DNA of 64,000 bases, taken from positions 186,001 to 250,000 of the forward strand of contig CADADR010000001.1 of NCBI GenBank assembly GCA_902786745.1, in the 5' to 3' direction. The position numbers and the translations under genes are program-made. Numbering within the stretch: position 1 is the stretch's first letter; each line of letters opens with the position of its first letter. Below are positions 43,045-50,220 of this stretch, piece by piece. This stretch comes from an uncultured Bacteroidia bacterium. Lineage in GTDB: Bacteria; Bacteroidota; Bacteroidia; Bacteroidales; F082. The notes under the pieces are model-generated. The model saw only the letters and a list, made by a program, of their open reading frames with translations, searched no databases and was not told the origin of the DNA.

Positions 43045-46000
43045 ATGTACACCCTACACACCGATCCGCTCCACCGCATCGCTTACGCTACCGATGCCTC
43101 CGCCTATCGTGAAGTGCCGCAAGGCGTGGCCTTCCCCGAAAACGAACAGGATATCGTCTACCTTATACAGGAAGCACAACAACGAAAGACCCATCTCATA
43201 CCGAGAGCGGGAGGCACCTCCATCGCCGGACAGGTGGTGGGCAGCGGCATCGTGGTCGACATCAGCAAGCATTTCAAGAAGATCTTGGAAGTCAACGCCG
43301 AAGAACGCTGGGCAAGGGTACAGCCCGGCGTCGTCCTCGACGAACTCAACCTCGCCTTGGAGCCTTATGGGCTCTTCTTCAGCCCTGAGACCTCCACAAG
43401 CAACCGTTGCTGCATAGGCGGTATGTTCGGCAACAACTCCTGCGGCTCCCATTCCCTTAACTATGGCAGCACACGTCATCATGTCATGGAAGCCAAAGGC
43501 GTGCTTTGCGATGGCAGCATTGAAGTGTTTAAAGAATACACTATCAAAGAATTAGAAGAACGCTTTGGTTCCCGCTTTTGGGAAACTGACCGCTTATGTC
43601 ATTCCGAGCAGGGGCTAGCGGGGATGGAATCTATAAGCGGTCAGTTTCAGCAAACCTCATTTATCCAAAGCATTTACTCGCAACTTATTAATTGGGCTTT
43701 AGACGAAAAAACCGTCCAACTCATTGAGGAAAACTATCCCGACAAGAGCTTGCGACGCCGTTCGTGTGGCTATGCCATCGACGAAGTGATAGAAGACCTC
43801 CATAATACCTCGAAGCCGTTAGAAGACCGTACCATCAACCTGTGCAAGGTTCTGGCAGGCAGCGAAGGCACCTTGGCTTTCATCACCGAAATCAAAGTCG
43901 ACCTCGACCCCTTGCCGCCCAAGGAGAAGATGGTGGTCTGCGCTCATTGCGATACCTTGCAAAAGAGTTTTCTGGGTAACTTGGTCGCACTGAAATACCA
44001 TCCTTCGGCCGTAGAGTTGATGGACCGCAACATTCTGGAACTCAGCAAACAAAATGTAGAGCAGCAGAAAAACCGCTTCTTCGTGCAAGGCGACCCTGCC
44101 GCCATCCTCATCATCGAACTACGAGGAGAGACGAAAGCCGAAATCGATGCCATTGCCGACGAACTCGAAAAGGCATTAATGGAAAACGAAGAGAAGCTGG
44201 TTTATGCCTGTTCACGCGTCTATGGCTCCGAGATCAGCAAGGTGTGGAGCCTGCGCAAGGCGGGATTGGGACTGCTCACTGGCATGAAGGGTGATGCCAA
44301 ACCCATCGGCGTCATCGAAGACACAGCCGTGGCACCCGAGAAACTGCCCGACTATATGGCCGACTTCGCACAGATGCTCGACGACCTAGGCTTGAGCTGT
44401 GTCTACCATGCCCATATCAGCACGGGCGAGCTGCACCTGCGACCCATCATCAACATCAAGGAAGCTGATGGCAAACGTAAGTTCCGCGAGGTGGCCTATC
44501 AGACCGCCCTGCTGGTCAAGAAATACAAAGGCTCGCTCAGCGGCGAACACGGCGACGGCCGTCTGCGCGGCGAGTTCATACAGCTGCTCTACGGCGACGA
44601 GGTCTACGCCTTGATGCAAGACCTCAAAAAATGCTGGGATCCCAAACAAGTCTTCAACCTGCATAAGATTGTCGACACCCTGCCCATGGACAGCATGTTG
44701 CGCTTCGATGTGGACCAACAATATGCCATTGAGAAGGAATTATGTGAAAAAAACGGCCCTTCGACGGGCTCAGGGGCCTGCAGAACTTACTATAATTGGA
44801 AGGCGGCCTTCGACGAATGCAAGGTGGAAGGCGCCACGGGAGCAAAAAACCAACTCCATGCCTTGATGTGCAGCATAGAGCAATGCAACGGTGCTGGCGA
44901 CTGCCGCAAGTCGAACCTCATCGGTGGCACACTCTGTCCCGCCTTTAAGGTGAGCGGCGACGAGACCAAGGCTACCCGCGCCCGTGCCAATGTGTTGCGC
45001 GAGATTCTTACAAGAGGGTGGGGGAGTGAGGCTTTCACCCAAGCCCTCAACAAAGACAAGAGCATTCTGAAATCGGAGGAGCTTGCCGAGGTGTTGGACA
45101 GCTGCCTGGCCTGCAAAGGCTGCCGCAGCGAATGTCCCTCCAACGTCGACATGACCCGTCTTCGCTCCGAGATCCTACAGCATAAATACGATGTCGGCGG
45201 CATGCCTTTGCGTTCTTTTGCTGTGTCATATATGGCCACAGTGGAGCAATTTGGACATCTCGTCTGGCCCATCTATAACTTCTTTGCCTCGTGGAAATTC
45301 TCTTCCAACATCATCAAGCGTATCATCAAGTTCTCCACCGAGAGAGACATCCCTACGCTCAGTCGCGTGACGATGCGCAAAGCTGTGCGACAGGAATGCA
45401 GAAAACAACACAAAAAAGGCACAAAAGGCAAGGTTTACCTCTTTGCCGATGAGTTCACCAACTTCCAGGAAGCCGAACTTGGCTTGACCTTTGCCAAGCT
45501 ACTGCTTCGATTAGGTTATGAGGTAGAGATACCAAGACACGTGGAGAGCGGTCGCGCCGCCATCTCAAAAGGCAACCTCAAGCTGGCCAAGAAGTTTGCC
45601 CTTAAGAATGTCAACTTACTGAAAGACAAGGTTTCGGAAGAGATGCCGCTCGTTGGTATTGAACCCTCATGCATCCTTAGTTTCCGCGACGAATATCCCG
45701 ACTTGGTACCCGCTGAGCTACGCACTGAAGCCCAAAGGCTAGGACGCAACGCCTTGCTTTTCGATGAGTTCATCATGCGTGAGGTGAAGGCCGGACGTAT
45801 CACTGCCGACGAATTCAAGACTGATGCCGTCGAGATTTGGCTCCACGGCCATTGCCACCAAAAAGCCCTGGTAGGCACCGAGAAGACCGTCGCCGCCTTG
45901 AAGCTGATACAAAACGCCAAGGTCCACGTCATCCCCAGTGGCTGCTGCGGTATGGCGGGATCGTTTGGTTACGAGAAGGAACACTATAAGACTTCGTTGG

Positions 46001-46173
46001 CCATTGGCGAGATGGTGCTCTTCCCCACCATTCGCAAAGCCGTCGACAAGGCCGATGGCGTCACACCTACCCTCGTAGCCGCTCCAGGCACCTCCTGCCG
46101 TCAGCAAATCCTCGACGGGACAGGCGTCCATGCCGCCCATCCTGTCGAGATTCTCTACCGATGGGTGAAATAA
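43045..46173 (+). CDS. FAD-binding and Fe-S oxidoreductase (GlcD-GlcF-like fusion, D-lactate dehydrogenase type)
   Basis: 1042 residues. An N-terminal FAD_binding_4 domain (HLIPRAGGTSIAGQVVGSGIVVDISKHF) and FAD-oxidase C-terminal domain (LSGEHGDGRLRG near 495) are fused to an Fe-S part with one cysteine set near 610-640 (CNGAGDCRKSNLIGGTLCPAFK), another near 693-704 (CLACKGCRSECPSNVD), and a CCG domain at the C-terminus (IPSGCCGMAGSFGY). It likely oxidises a 2-hydroxyacid such as D-lactate at the membrane surface and passes electrons on. Two palindromic repeat sequences lie inside the frame without breaking it, at about residues 180-202 and 571-579, where homologues have no such extra sequence as far as I recall. 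Confidence 0.88.
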   Translation: MYTLHTDPLHRIAYATDASAYREVPQGVAFPENEQDIVYLIQEAQQRKTHLIPRAGGTSIAGQVVGSGIVVDISKHFKKILEVNAEERWARVQPGVVLDELNLALEPYGLFFSPETSTSNRCCIGGMFGNNSCGSHSLNYGSTRHHVMEAKGVLCDGSIEVFKEYTIKELEERFGSRFWETDRLCHSEQGLAGMESISGQFQQTSFIQSIYSQLINWALDEKTVQLIEENYPDKSLRRRSCGYAIDEVIEDLHNTSKPLEDRTINLCKVLAGSEGTLAFITEIKVDLDPLPPKEKMVVCAHCDTLQKSFLGNLVALKYHPSAVELMDRNILELSKQNVEQQKNRFFVQGDPAAILIIELRGETKAEIDAIADELEKALMENEEKLVYACSRVYGSEISKVWSLRKAGLGLLTGMKGDAKPIGVIEDTAVAPEKLPDYMADFAQMLDDLGLSCVYHAHISTGELHLRPIINIKEADGKRKFREVAYQTALLVKKYKGSLSGEHGDGRLRGEFIQLLYGDEVYALMQDLKKCWDPKQVFNLHKIVDTLPMDSMLRFDVDQQYAIEKELCEKNGPSTGSGACRTYYNWKAAFDECKVEGATGAKNQLHALMCSIEQCNGAGDCRKSNLIGGTLCPAFKVSGDETKATRARANVLREILTRGWGSEAFTQALNKDKSILKSEELAEVLDSCLACKGCRSECPSNVDMTRLRSEILQHKYDVGGMPLRSFAVSYMATVEQFGHLVWPIYNFFASWKFSSNIIKRIIKFSTERDIPTLSRVTMRKAVRQECRKQHKKGTKGKVYLFADEFTNFQEAELGLTFAKLLLRLGYEVEIPRHVESGRAAISKGNLKLAKKFALKNVNLLKDKVSEEMPLVGIEPSCILSFRDEYPDLVPAELRTEAQRLGRNALLFDEFIMREVKAGRITADEFKTDAVEIWLHGHCHQKALVGTEKTVAALKLIQNAKVHVIPSGCCGMAGSFGYEKEHYKTSLAIGEMVLFPTIRKAVDKADGVTPTLVAAPGTSCRQQILDGTGVHAAHPVEILYRWVK
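43582..43648. repeat. 67-bp palindromic element inside the FAD/Fe-S gene (copy A)
   Basis: Perfect 16-bp arms (GAAACTGACCGCTTAT / ATAAGCGGTCAGTTTC, 43582-43597 and 43633-43648) surround GTCATTCCGAGC...GGAATCT. The same arms and core, inverted and slightly changed, recur at 54431-54504. The core resembles a very widespread intergenic palindrome of the CATTCCGAGC...GGAATC type. It is read through in frame. Confidence 0.85.
44755..44778. repeat. Short REP-like palindrome inside the FAD/Fe-S gene
   Basis: GGCCCTTCGACGGGCTCAGG then GGCC: an imperfect 24-base palindrome of the CCTTCGACaGGCTCAGG kind that turns up as an intergenic repeat in many genomes. It encodes GPSTGSGA in the host protein, between the FAD part and the first cysteine cluster. 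Confidence 0.6.
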
Positions 46174-46206
46174 ACCTTTTGTCCTTGCCGTTCCATAAAA
46201 AAGCAC

Positions 46207-46214
46207 TATTTTTG
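46207..46214 (+). promoter_or_regulatory. -7 box for the DUF3298 lipoprotein
   Basis: TATTTTTG followed by C, 29 bases before the ATG at 46244. Confidence 0.55.
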
Positions 46215-46243
46215 CGACATATTAACCGATCAATAAAACCATC

Positions 46244-46984
46244 ATGAAAAAAATCATCATCCCTATCGCATTCCTCCTCTTGGTTGCAGTAGGATGCCGT
46301 CACACTCCGGATAATGAAGTGGAAGCCAAGACGTATACCCTTGTTGACAGCATGTATTTCGAAAACGAATTCGACGCTGGCTATTCTTATTACACCATCA
46401 ACCTTGACCTGCCTGTCACCAACAACGACAGTCTGCGCATGAGCATTCTTCATTGGATGCTCTCGCCAGAAACAGAGGATTACAAGGCCTTTGTGCAAGA
46501 AGACAGAGACAGTTTCTTCGCCGAAGACGGCAACGAACCCCATTCTGCCATAGAAGAGAACTACACCCTGTCGGAGCAGACCGACCACTACGTCACCTAC
46601 ACTACCGAGGGCTATCTTTACACCGGAGGCGCCCATCCCATGCCTTGGTATTATGGCACCACTTTCAGCAAGATCGACGGCAGCATCGTGGGCTACGACA
46701 TGTTTGACGACACCATCCGCCTCAAGCATATCGTCACTGAGAACATCCACAAACAATACTTCGACAAATACAACACCGAGGAAGAGGAATACTTCTTTGA
46801 GCCCGAGGAGACCTTCGCGCTGCCCGAAAACGAGCCCTGGGTCGAAACCGACAGCGTGGTGTTTTGCTACGGTGCCTACGAAATTGCCCCTTATGCCGCC
46901 GGCATGCCGCTGTGTAAGATCTCAAAAGAAGAGCTTCAACCTTACCTGAGCCAAAAGGGCAAAAAGCTGCTTGGCGTTGAATAA
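46244..46984 (+). CDS. DUF3298 / RsiV-like lipoprotein
   Basis: 246 residues with a lipobox (KKIIIPIAFLLLVAVGCRH). The DUF3298 domain is marked by YLYTGGAHPMPWYYG (about residues 125-139) and, near the C-terminus, VVFCYGAYEIAPYAAGMP. The same fold occurs in RsiV, the lysozyme-binding anti-sigma factor, and in lysozyme inhibitor-like proteins; here there is no sigma-factor-binding N-terminus. A surface or periplasmic binding protein is likely, with ligand unknown. It is followed 9 bases later by the glycosyltransferase. Confidence 0.85.
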   Translation: MKKIIIPIAFLLLVAVGCRHTPDNEVEAKTYTLVDSMYFENEFDAGYSYYTINLDLPVTNNDSLRMSILHWMLSPETEDYKAFVQEDRDSFFAEDGNEPHSAIEENYTLSEQTDHYVTYTTEGYLYTGGAHPMPWYYGTTFSKIDGSIVGYDMFDDTIRLKHIVTENIHKQYFDKYNTEEEEYFFEPEETFALPENEPWVETDSVVFCYGAYEIAPYAAGMPLCKISKEELQPYLSQKGKKLLGVE

Positions 46985-46993
46985 CCTTTAGCC

Positions 46994-47749
46994 GTGGAAA
47001 ACCTGCCGCTCGTATCGGTCATCATGCCATGCTACAACATGGAAAACTATGTTGCCGAAAGCATCGCATCCGTGCAACGGCAAAGCTATTCCCATTGGGA
47101 GCTCCTCATCGTCGACGACGCCTCGACCGACAGGACCGTGCAGATCGTCAAAGACCTGGCCGACCAAGATGAAAGAATCCGTTTTTTTGCCAAAGACCAA
47201 CACTCAGGCATCGCCGACACGCGTAACCAGTGCATCCAGATGGCCCAAGGCCACTTTTTGGCCTTCCTCGATGCAGACGACATATGGCATCCAGAAAAAA
47301 TGGAAACGCAAATTCGGTTCATGTTGGACAAAGGCATAGGATTCACCTATACGACCTACGATTGGATCGACGAGACCGGACAAACGCTAAGCAAATCCAT
47401 CAACACCATAGGCGACCTCGATTATAAGGCCTATCTACGCAATACCATCATCGGCTGTTCCACGGTCATGGTCGACACCGCTATCGTGGGTGAGGTCGTC
47501 GTGCCCCGTTTCCGCACCAGCGAAGACGCCGCAACCTGGCTCAACATCCTCAAAAAAGGCTTTTTGGCCTATGCTTTGGAAAAGCCCTTGGTCTCTTATC
47601 GGATCAGAAGGAAATCGGCAAGTTCAAACAAACTCAAAGCGGCTGCCGACCTGTGGAAGGTATACCGCCAAAACGAAAAGCTACCCTTTTTCGAAGCCCT
47701 ATATTATTTCAGCTGCTACGCCTTTCACGCCATCAAAAAACGCTTGTGA
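46994..47749 (+). CDS. Glycosyltransferase family 2
   Basis: 251 residues from a GTG start. GT-A fold motifs: VSVIMPCYNMENYVAESIASVQRQSYSHWELLIVDDAS (nucleotide-binding start and first Asp pair), FLAFLDADDIWHPEKME (DxD, about residues 91-95) and RTSEDAATWLNILKKG (acceptor-side ED). It transfers a sugar from a nucleotide donor to a glycan or lipid acceptor at the inner membrane face. Its stop overlaps the next gene by one base (TGATG). With the CapD-type enzyme and flippase elsewhere in the window it likely belongs to surface polysaccharide synthesis. Confidence 0.92.
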   Translation: MENLPLVSVIMPCYNMENYVAESIASVQRQSYSHWELLIVDDASTDRTVQIVKDLADQDERIRFFAKDQHSGIADTRNQCIQMAQGHFLAFLDADDIWHPEKMETQIRFMLDKGIGFTYTTYDWIDETGQTLSKSINTIGDLDYKAYLRNTIIGCSTVMVDTAIVGEVVVPRFRTSEDAATWLNILKKGFLAYALEKPLVSYRIRRKSASSNKLKAAADLWKVYRQNEKLPFFEALYYFSCYAFHAIKKRL

Positions 47750-48552
47750 TGAACGAATACCACATCTATCGTAAGGCATGGCGTTTTGACGGCGCGCCCC
47801 ACAAAGAGACCCGACTGGAAAAAACGGAGTGGCAGGCTCTCTTGAAAGAAGGCGGTCTCATGGTCAGAAACACCTACGACTTTGACTGTCAAGAAGAGAC
47901 TTGTTTTTGGCATGTCATCAAAGACCAATTTGGAGGCATGGAGGAACTGACTTCAAAGACAAGAAATCGAATCGTCAAGGCTTTTGACCATCTCGAATTC
48001 AAGTTGATAGATCGCTCAATAGTGCAAAGCCAAGGCTATCCTATCCTCAAGGCCACCTACGAGGATTATGCCGTTTCGGATAGAGCTATGTCGACAGAAG
48101 TCTTCGAGGAATACTTCAACCGGTTCTACACAAAGGACTGCGACTGTTGGGGTATTTACGACAAAGCGGATGGACAACTCGTAGGATTCCAGGTCAATTG
48201 GCTTTGGGACGATGCCTGTCAGTACGACTTGATTGGAATACTTCCCAAATACAAACGCAACCAAACGTTTCCCTATTACGGCTTGTTCTATACCATGAAC
48301 CAGTACTACTTGCAGGAAAAAGGCCTCAAGTACGTAACGGATGGTTCGCGCAGTGTGAGCGAACACTCAAACATACAACCCTTTATGATAGAGAAGTTCA
48401 ACTTCCGCAAGGCCTACTGCAAACTCGAAGTCCATTACCGATGGTGGATGAAAACCGCGGTCAACCTCTTGTATCCTTTCCGCAACATCATCACGATTCC
48501 TAGCGTCAAGGCCATCCTCAACATGGAGGCTATGCAGCTGGGAAAGAAATAA
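47749..48552 (+). CDS. Hypothetical protein, possible GNAT-like acyltransferase
   Basis: The frame is open from 47653, but the ATG at 47749 overlaps the glycosyltransferase stop in the common TGATG arrangement and gives a clean N-terminus (NEYHIYRKAWRFDGAP), 267 residues. The middle part (WGIYDKADGQLVGFQVNWLWDDACQYDLIGILPKYKRN ... YGLFYTMNQYYLQEKGLKYVTDGSRS) has the strand-helix order of a GNAT acyltransferase, and the Ser-Glu-His-Ser-Asn region may be functional. Coupling with a glycosyltransferase suggests acylation of a sugar. I do not recognise a specific family. Confidence 0.65.
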   Translation: MNEYHIYRKAWRFDGAPHKETRLEKTEWQALLKEGGLMVRNTYDFDCQEETCFWHVIKDQFGGMEELTSKTRNRIVKAFDHLEFKLIDRSIVQSQGYPILKATYEDYAVSDRAMSTEVFEEYFNRFYTKDCDCWGIYDKADGQLVGFQVNWLWDDACQYDLIGILPKYKRNQTFPYYGLFYTMNQYYLQEKGLKYVTDGSRSVSEHSNIQPFMIEKFNFRKAYCKLEVHYRWWMKTAVNLLYPFRNIITIPSVKAILNMEAMQLGKK

Positions 48553-48582
48553 AAAAACCCCCTAGATTCGGGAGAATCTAGG
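48551..48582 (-). terminator. Terminator of tRNA-Asn
   Basis: Nine-bp stem CCTAGATTC / GAATCTAGG with loop TCCC, extended by G-C pairs, and followed on the minus strand by seven T. It lies 37 bases beyond the 3' end of the tRNA. Confidence 0.8.
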
Positions 48583-48618
48583 AGGCCAAAAAATTAATAA
48601 CATGAAACATAAAAATCG

Positions 48619-48692
48619 CGCCCCCTTCAGGACTTGAACCTGAGACCCCCTGATTAACAGTCAGATGCTCTAACCAACTGAGCTAAGGAGGC
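48619..48692 (-). tRNA. tRNA-Asn (anticodon GTT)
   Basis: 74 bases, CCA not encoded. On the minus strand: acceptor GCCTCCT / AGGGGGC, D-arm TAGCTCAGTTGGTTAGAGCA, anticodon loop CTGTTAA with anticodon GTT, T-loop GGTTCAAGTCC. Discriminator base G. Confidence 0.95.
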
Positions 48693-48730
48693 TGCACGAT
48701 GTCATAGAACTAATTCTCTGTTTGCGGCTG

Positions 48731-48738
48731 CAAAATTA
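48731..48738 (-). promoter_or_regulatory. -7 box for tRNA-Asn
   Basis: TAATTTTG followed by C on the minus strand, 39 bases before the tRNA. Confidence 0.5.
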
Positions 48739-48824
48739 CAGCTTTTTTCATTACTGACAATCTTTTTCGGACAAAATTTTTCAAGAATTTTATATTTAAT
48801 TGATAATCAAGTCAAAACGTAATG

Positions 48825-48951
48825 GAGATTCCCAAGGGAATGGAGGTTTTGTCTTCGTTTTCCTGTGGCGGCAGAAAGAATTGGACATAAAAAAGAGCCC
48901 TCAAGCCGCCGCATTAAATAAAACGCATCACTCCATTCCCGAAGGGAATCT
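48825..48951. repeat. 128-bp palindromic element, copy 2
   Basis: Same layout as the copy at 17050: GAGATTCCC..GGGAATGGAG at the left, GTGGCGGC (48866-) and GCCGCCGC (48905-48912) inside, CTCCATTCCC..GGGAATCT at the right. It ends 10 bases before the -7 box of the PfkB kinase gene, and with copy 3 it brackets that gene. Confidence 0.85.
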
Positions 48952-48961
48952 AGTTTTTTCT

Positions 48962-48969
48962 TACTTTTG
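48962..48969 (+). promoter_or_regulatory. -7 box for the PfkB kinase
   Basis: TACTTTTG followed by C, directly after palindromic element copy 2 and 21 bases before the ATG at 48991. Confidence 0.55.
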
Positions 48970-48990
48970 CAGCTCCAAATGCAAATCACC

Positions 48991-49971
48991 ATGACAAATA
49001 AGAAAATACTCGGCATCGGAAGCGCCTTGGTCGACATCATGACCCAGATTCCCGATGAAAACATCCTGAAAGAGCTCAACCTCCCAAAAGGAAGCATGAC
49101 TTACGTCGACGCCCAAACTTCGGTTGAAATTGGCAAGAAGCTGGCTTATCTTGGCAACCAGATGGCCTCGGGGGGCTCGGCAGCCAACACCATGAGCGGC
49201 CTCGCCCAACTCGGCATCGAAGCGGGCTTCCTCAGCAAAATCGGCGAGGACGAAGTGGGACGTTTCTTTGAGAAGCAGATGACCGAAACACACGTCAAAC
49301 CCCAGATGCTGAAGAGCACGACGCCTTCAGGTCGTGTGCAAGCGCTTGTCACCGCCGACGGTGAACGCACCTTTGCCACCTGTCTCGGTGCCGCCGCGGA
49401 GATGTGTGCTGACGACATCCGTCCCGAACTCTTCGAAGGCTGGGATGTCTTATACGTGGAGGGCTACCTCGTCGCCAATCCCACCATGCTGGATAAGGCC
49501 GTAAAGACCGCCAAAGCGGCTGGCCTGAAAATTGCCATCGACATGGCCAGCTATAACGTGGTGGAAGAAAGCCGTGACTATTTCATGCAGCTGATCGAAA
49601 ACTACGTGGATTACGTGTTCGCCAACGAGCAGGAAGCTTTCGCGCTGACGGGTATGGAATCGCTCCAAGCCCTGGACTTTCTCGCCTCGCATTGCGAAAT
49701 CGCCGTGGTGAAAGTGGGCGCCAAGGGTGCCTACGTCAAGCGTGGCAATGAAATAGTGACCATCCCACCCATGAAAGCCAATGTCATCGATACCAACGGT
49801 GCCGGTGATATGTGGGCTGCTGGATTCATGGCCGGTCTGGTCAAAGGCGAAAACCTGGCCAAATGTGGCCAAATGGGAGCCATCGTGGCCGCTAATGTCA
49901 TCGAAGTCTTAGGCACGAAGATGGATGACGAAAGATGGGGTAAAATCCATGAAGCCATAGCATCACTATGA
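48991..49971 (+). CDS. PfkB family carbohydrate/adenosine kinase
   Basis: I start at the ATG at 48991 because upstream in-frame starts (48967, 48979) overlap or crowd the promoter. 326 residues. Both PfkB signatures are visible: the sugar-binding GGSAANTMSGLAQLGIEAGFLSKIG and the catalytic DTNGAGDMWAAGFMAGL, with the Asp base in GAGD near residue 267. The family phosphorylates ribose, fructose phosphates, adenosine or related compounds; the Bacteroidota members of this form are usually called adenosine kinase. A single gene with its own promoter, bracketed by two copies of the 128-bp palindrome. Confidence 0.9.
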   Translation: MTNKKILGIGSALVDIMTQIPDENILKELNLPKGSMTYVDAQTSVEIGKKLAYLGNQMASGGSAANTMSGLAQLGIEAGFLSKIGEDEVGRFFEKQMTETHVKPQMLKSTTPSGRVQALVTADGERTFATCLGAAAEMCADDIRPELFEGWDVLYVEGYLVANPTMLDKAVKTAKAAGLKIAIDMASYNVVEESRDYFMQLIENYVDYVFANEQEAFALTGMESLQALDFLASHCEIAVVKVGAKGAYVKRGNEIVTIPPMKANVIDTNGAGDMWAAGFMAGLVKGENLAKCGQMGAIVAANVIEVLGTKMDDERWGKIHEAIASL

Positions 49972-49974
49972 TGT

Positions 49975-50102
49975 GAGATTCCCTTCGGGAATGGAGTCTA
50001 CGTTTCTGTTAAATAGCGGCGGTTTGTAGCGTTTACGGTTTGTATACGTTACATACCGCCGCATAATACATAATAACACGCTTCCATTCCCGAAGGGAAT
50101 CT
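49975..50102. repeat. 128-bp palindromic element, copy 3
   Basis: Left end AGATTCCCTTCGGGAATGGA pairs perfectly over 20 bases with the right end; each end also folds alone as ATTCCC-TTCG-type hairpins. Inner pair GCGGCGGT / ACCGCCGC. It begins 4 bases after the PfkB stop and may act as its transcript end. The remainder to 50151 is AT-rich. Confidence 0.85.
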
Positions 50103-50151
50103 TTTATTATATATTTTATTCATTCTTGTTTGAGGGTATCATTATATTTTG

Positions 50152-50159
50152 TACCTTTG
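50152..50159 (+). promoter_or_regulatory. -7 box for the EF-G-type gene
   Basis: TACCTTTG followed by C, 61 bases before the ATG at 50221. Confidence 0.55.
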
Positions 50160-50220
50160 CGCCCACTTAAGTATTTTTCGCGAAAAGTAAATATTTAATA
50201 ATTAGCTAGTTAGATAAAAA

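Noticed and set aside
48825-50102. CRISPR array
   Set aside because: The elements are nested palindromes of about 128 bp, over a kilobase apart with a gene between; there are no short direct repeats with unique spacers. No cas gene is present, in spite of the Card1-like protein.
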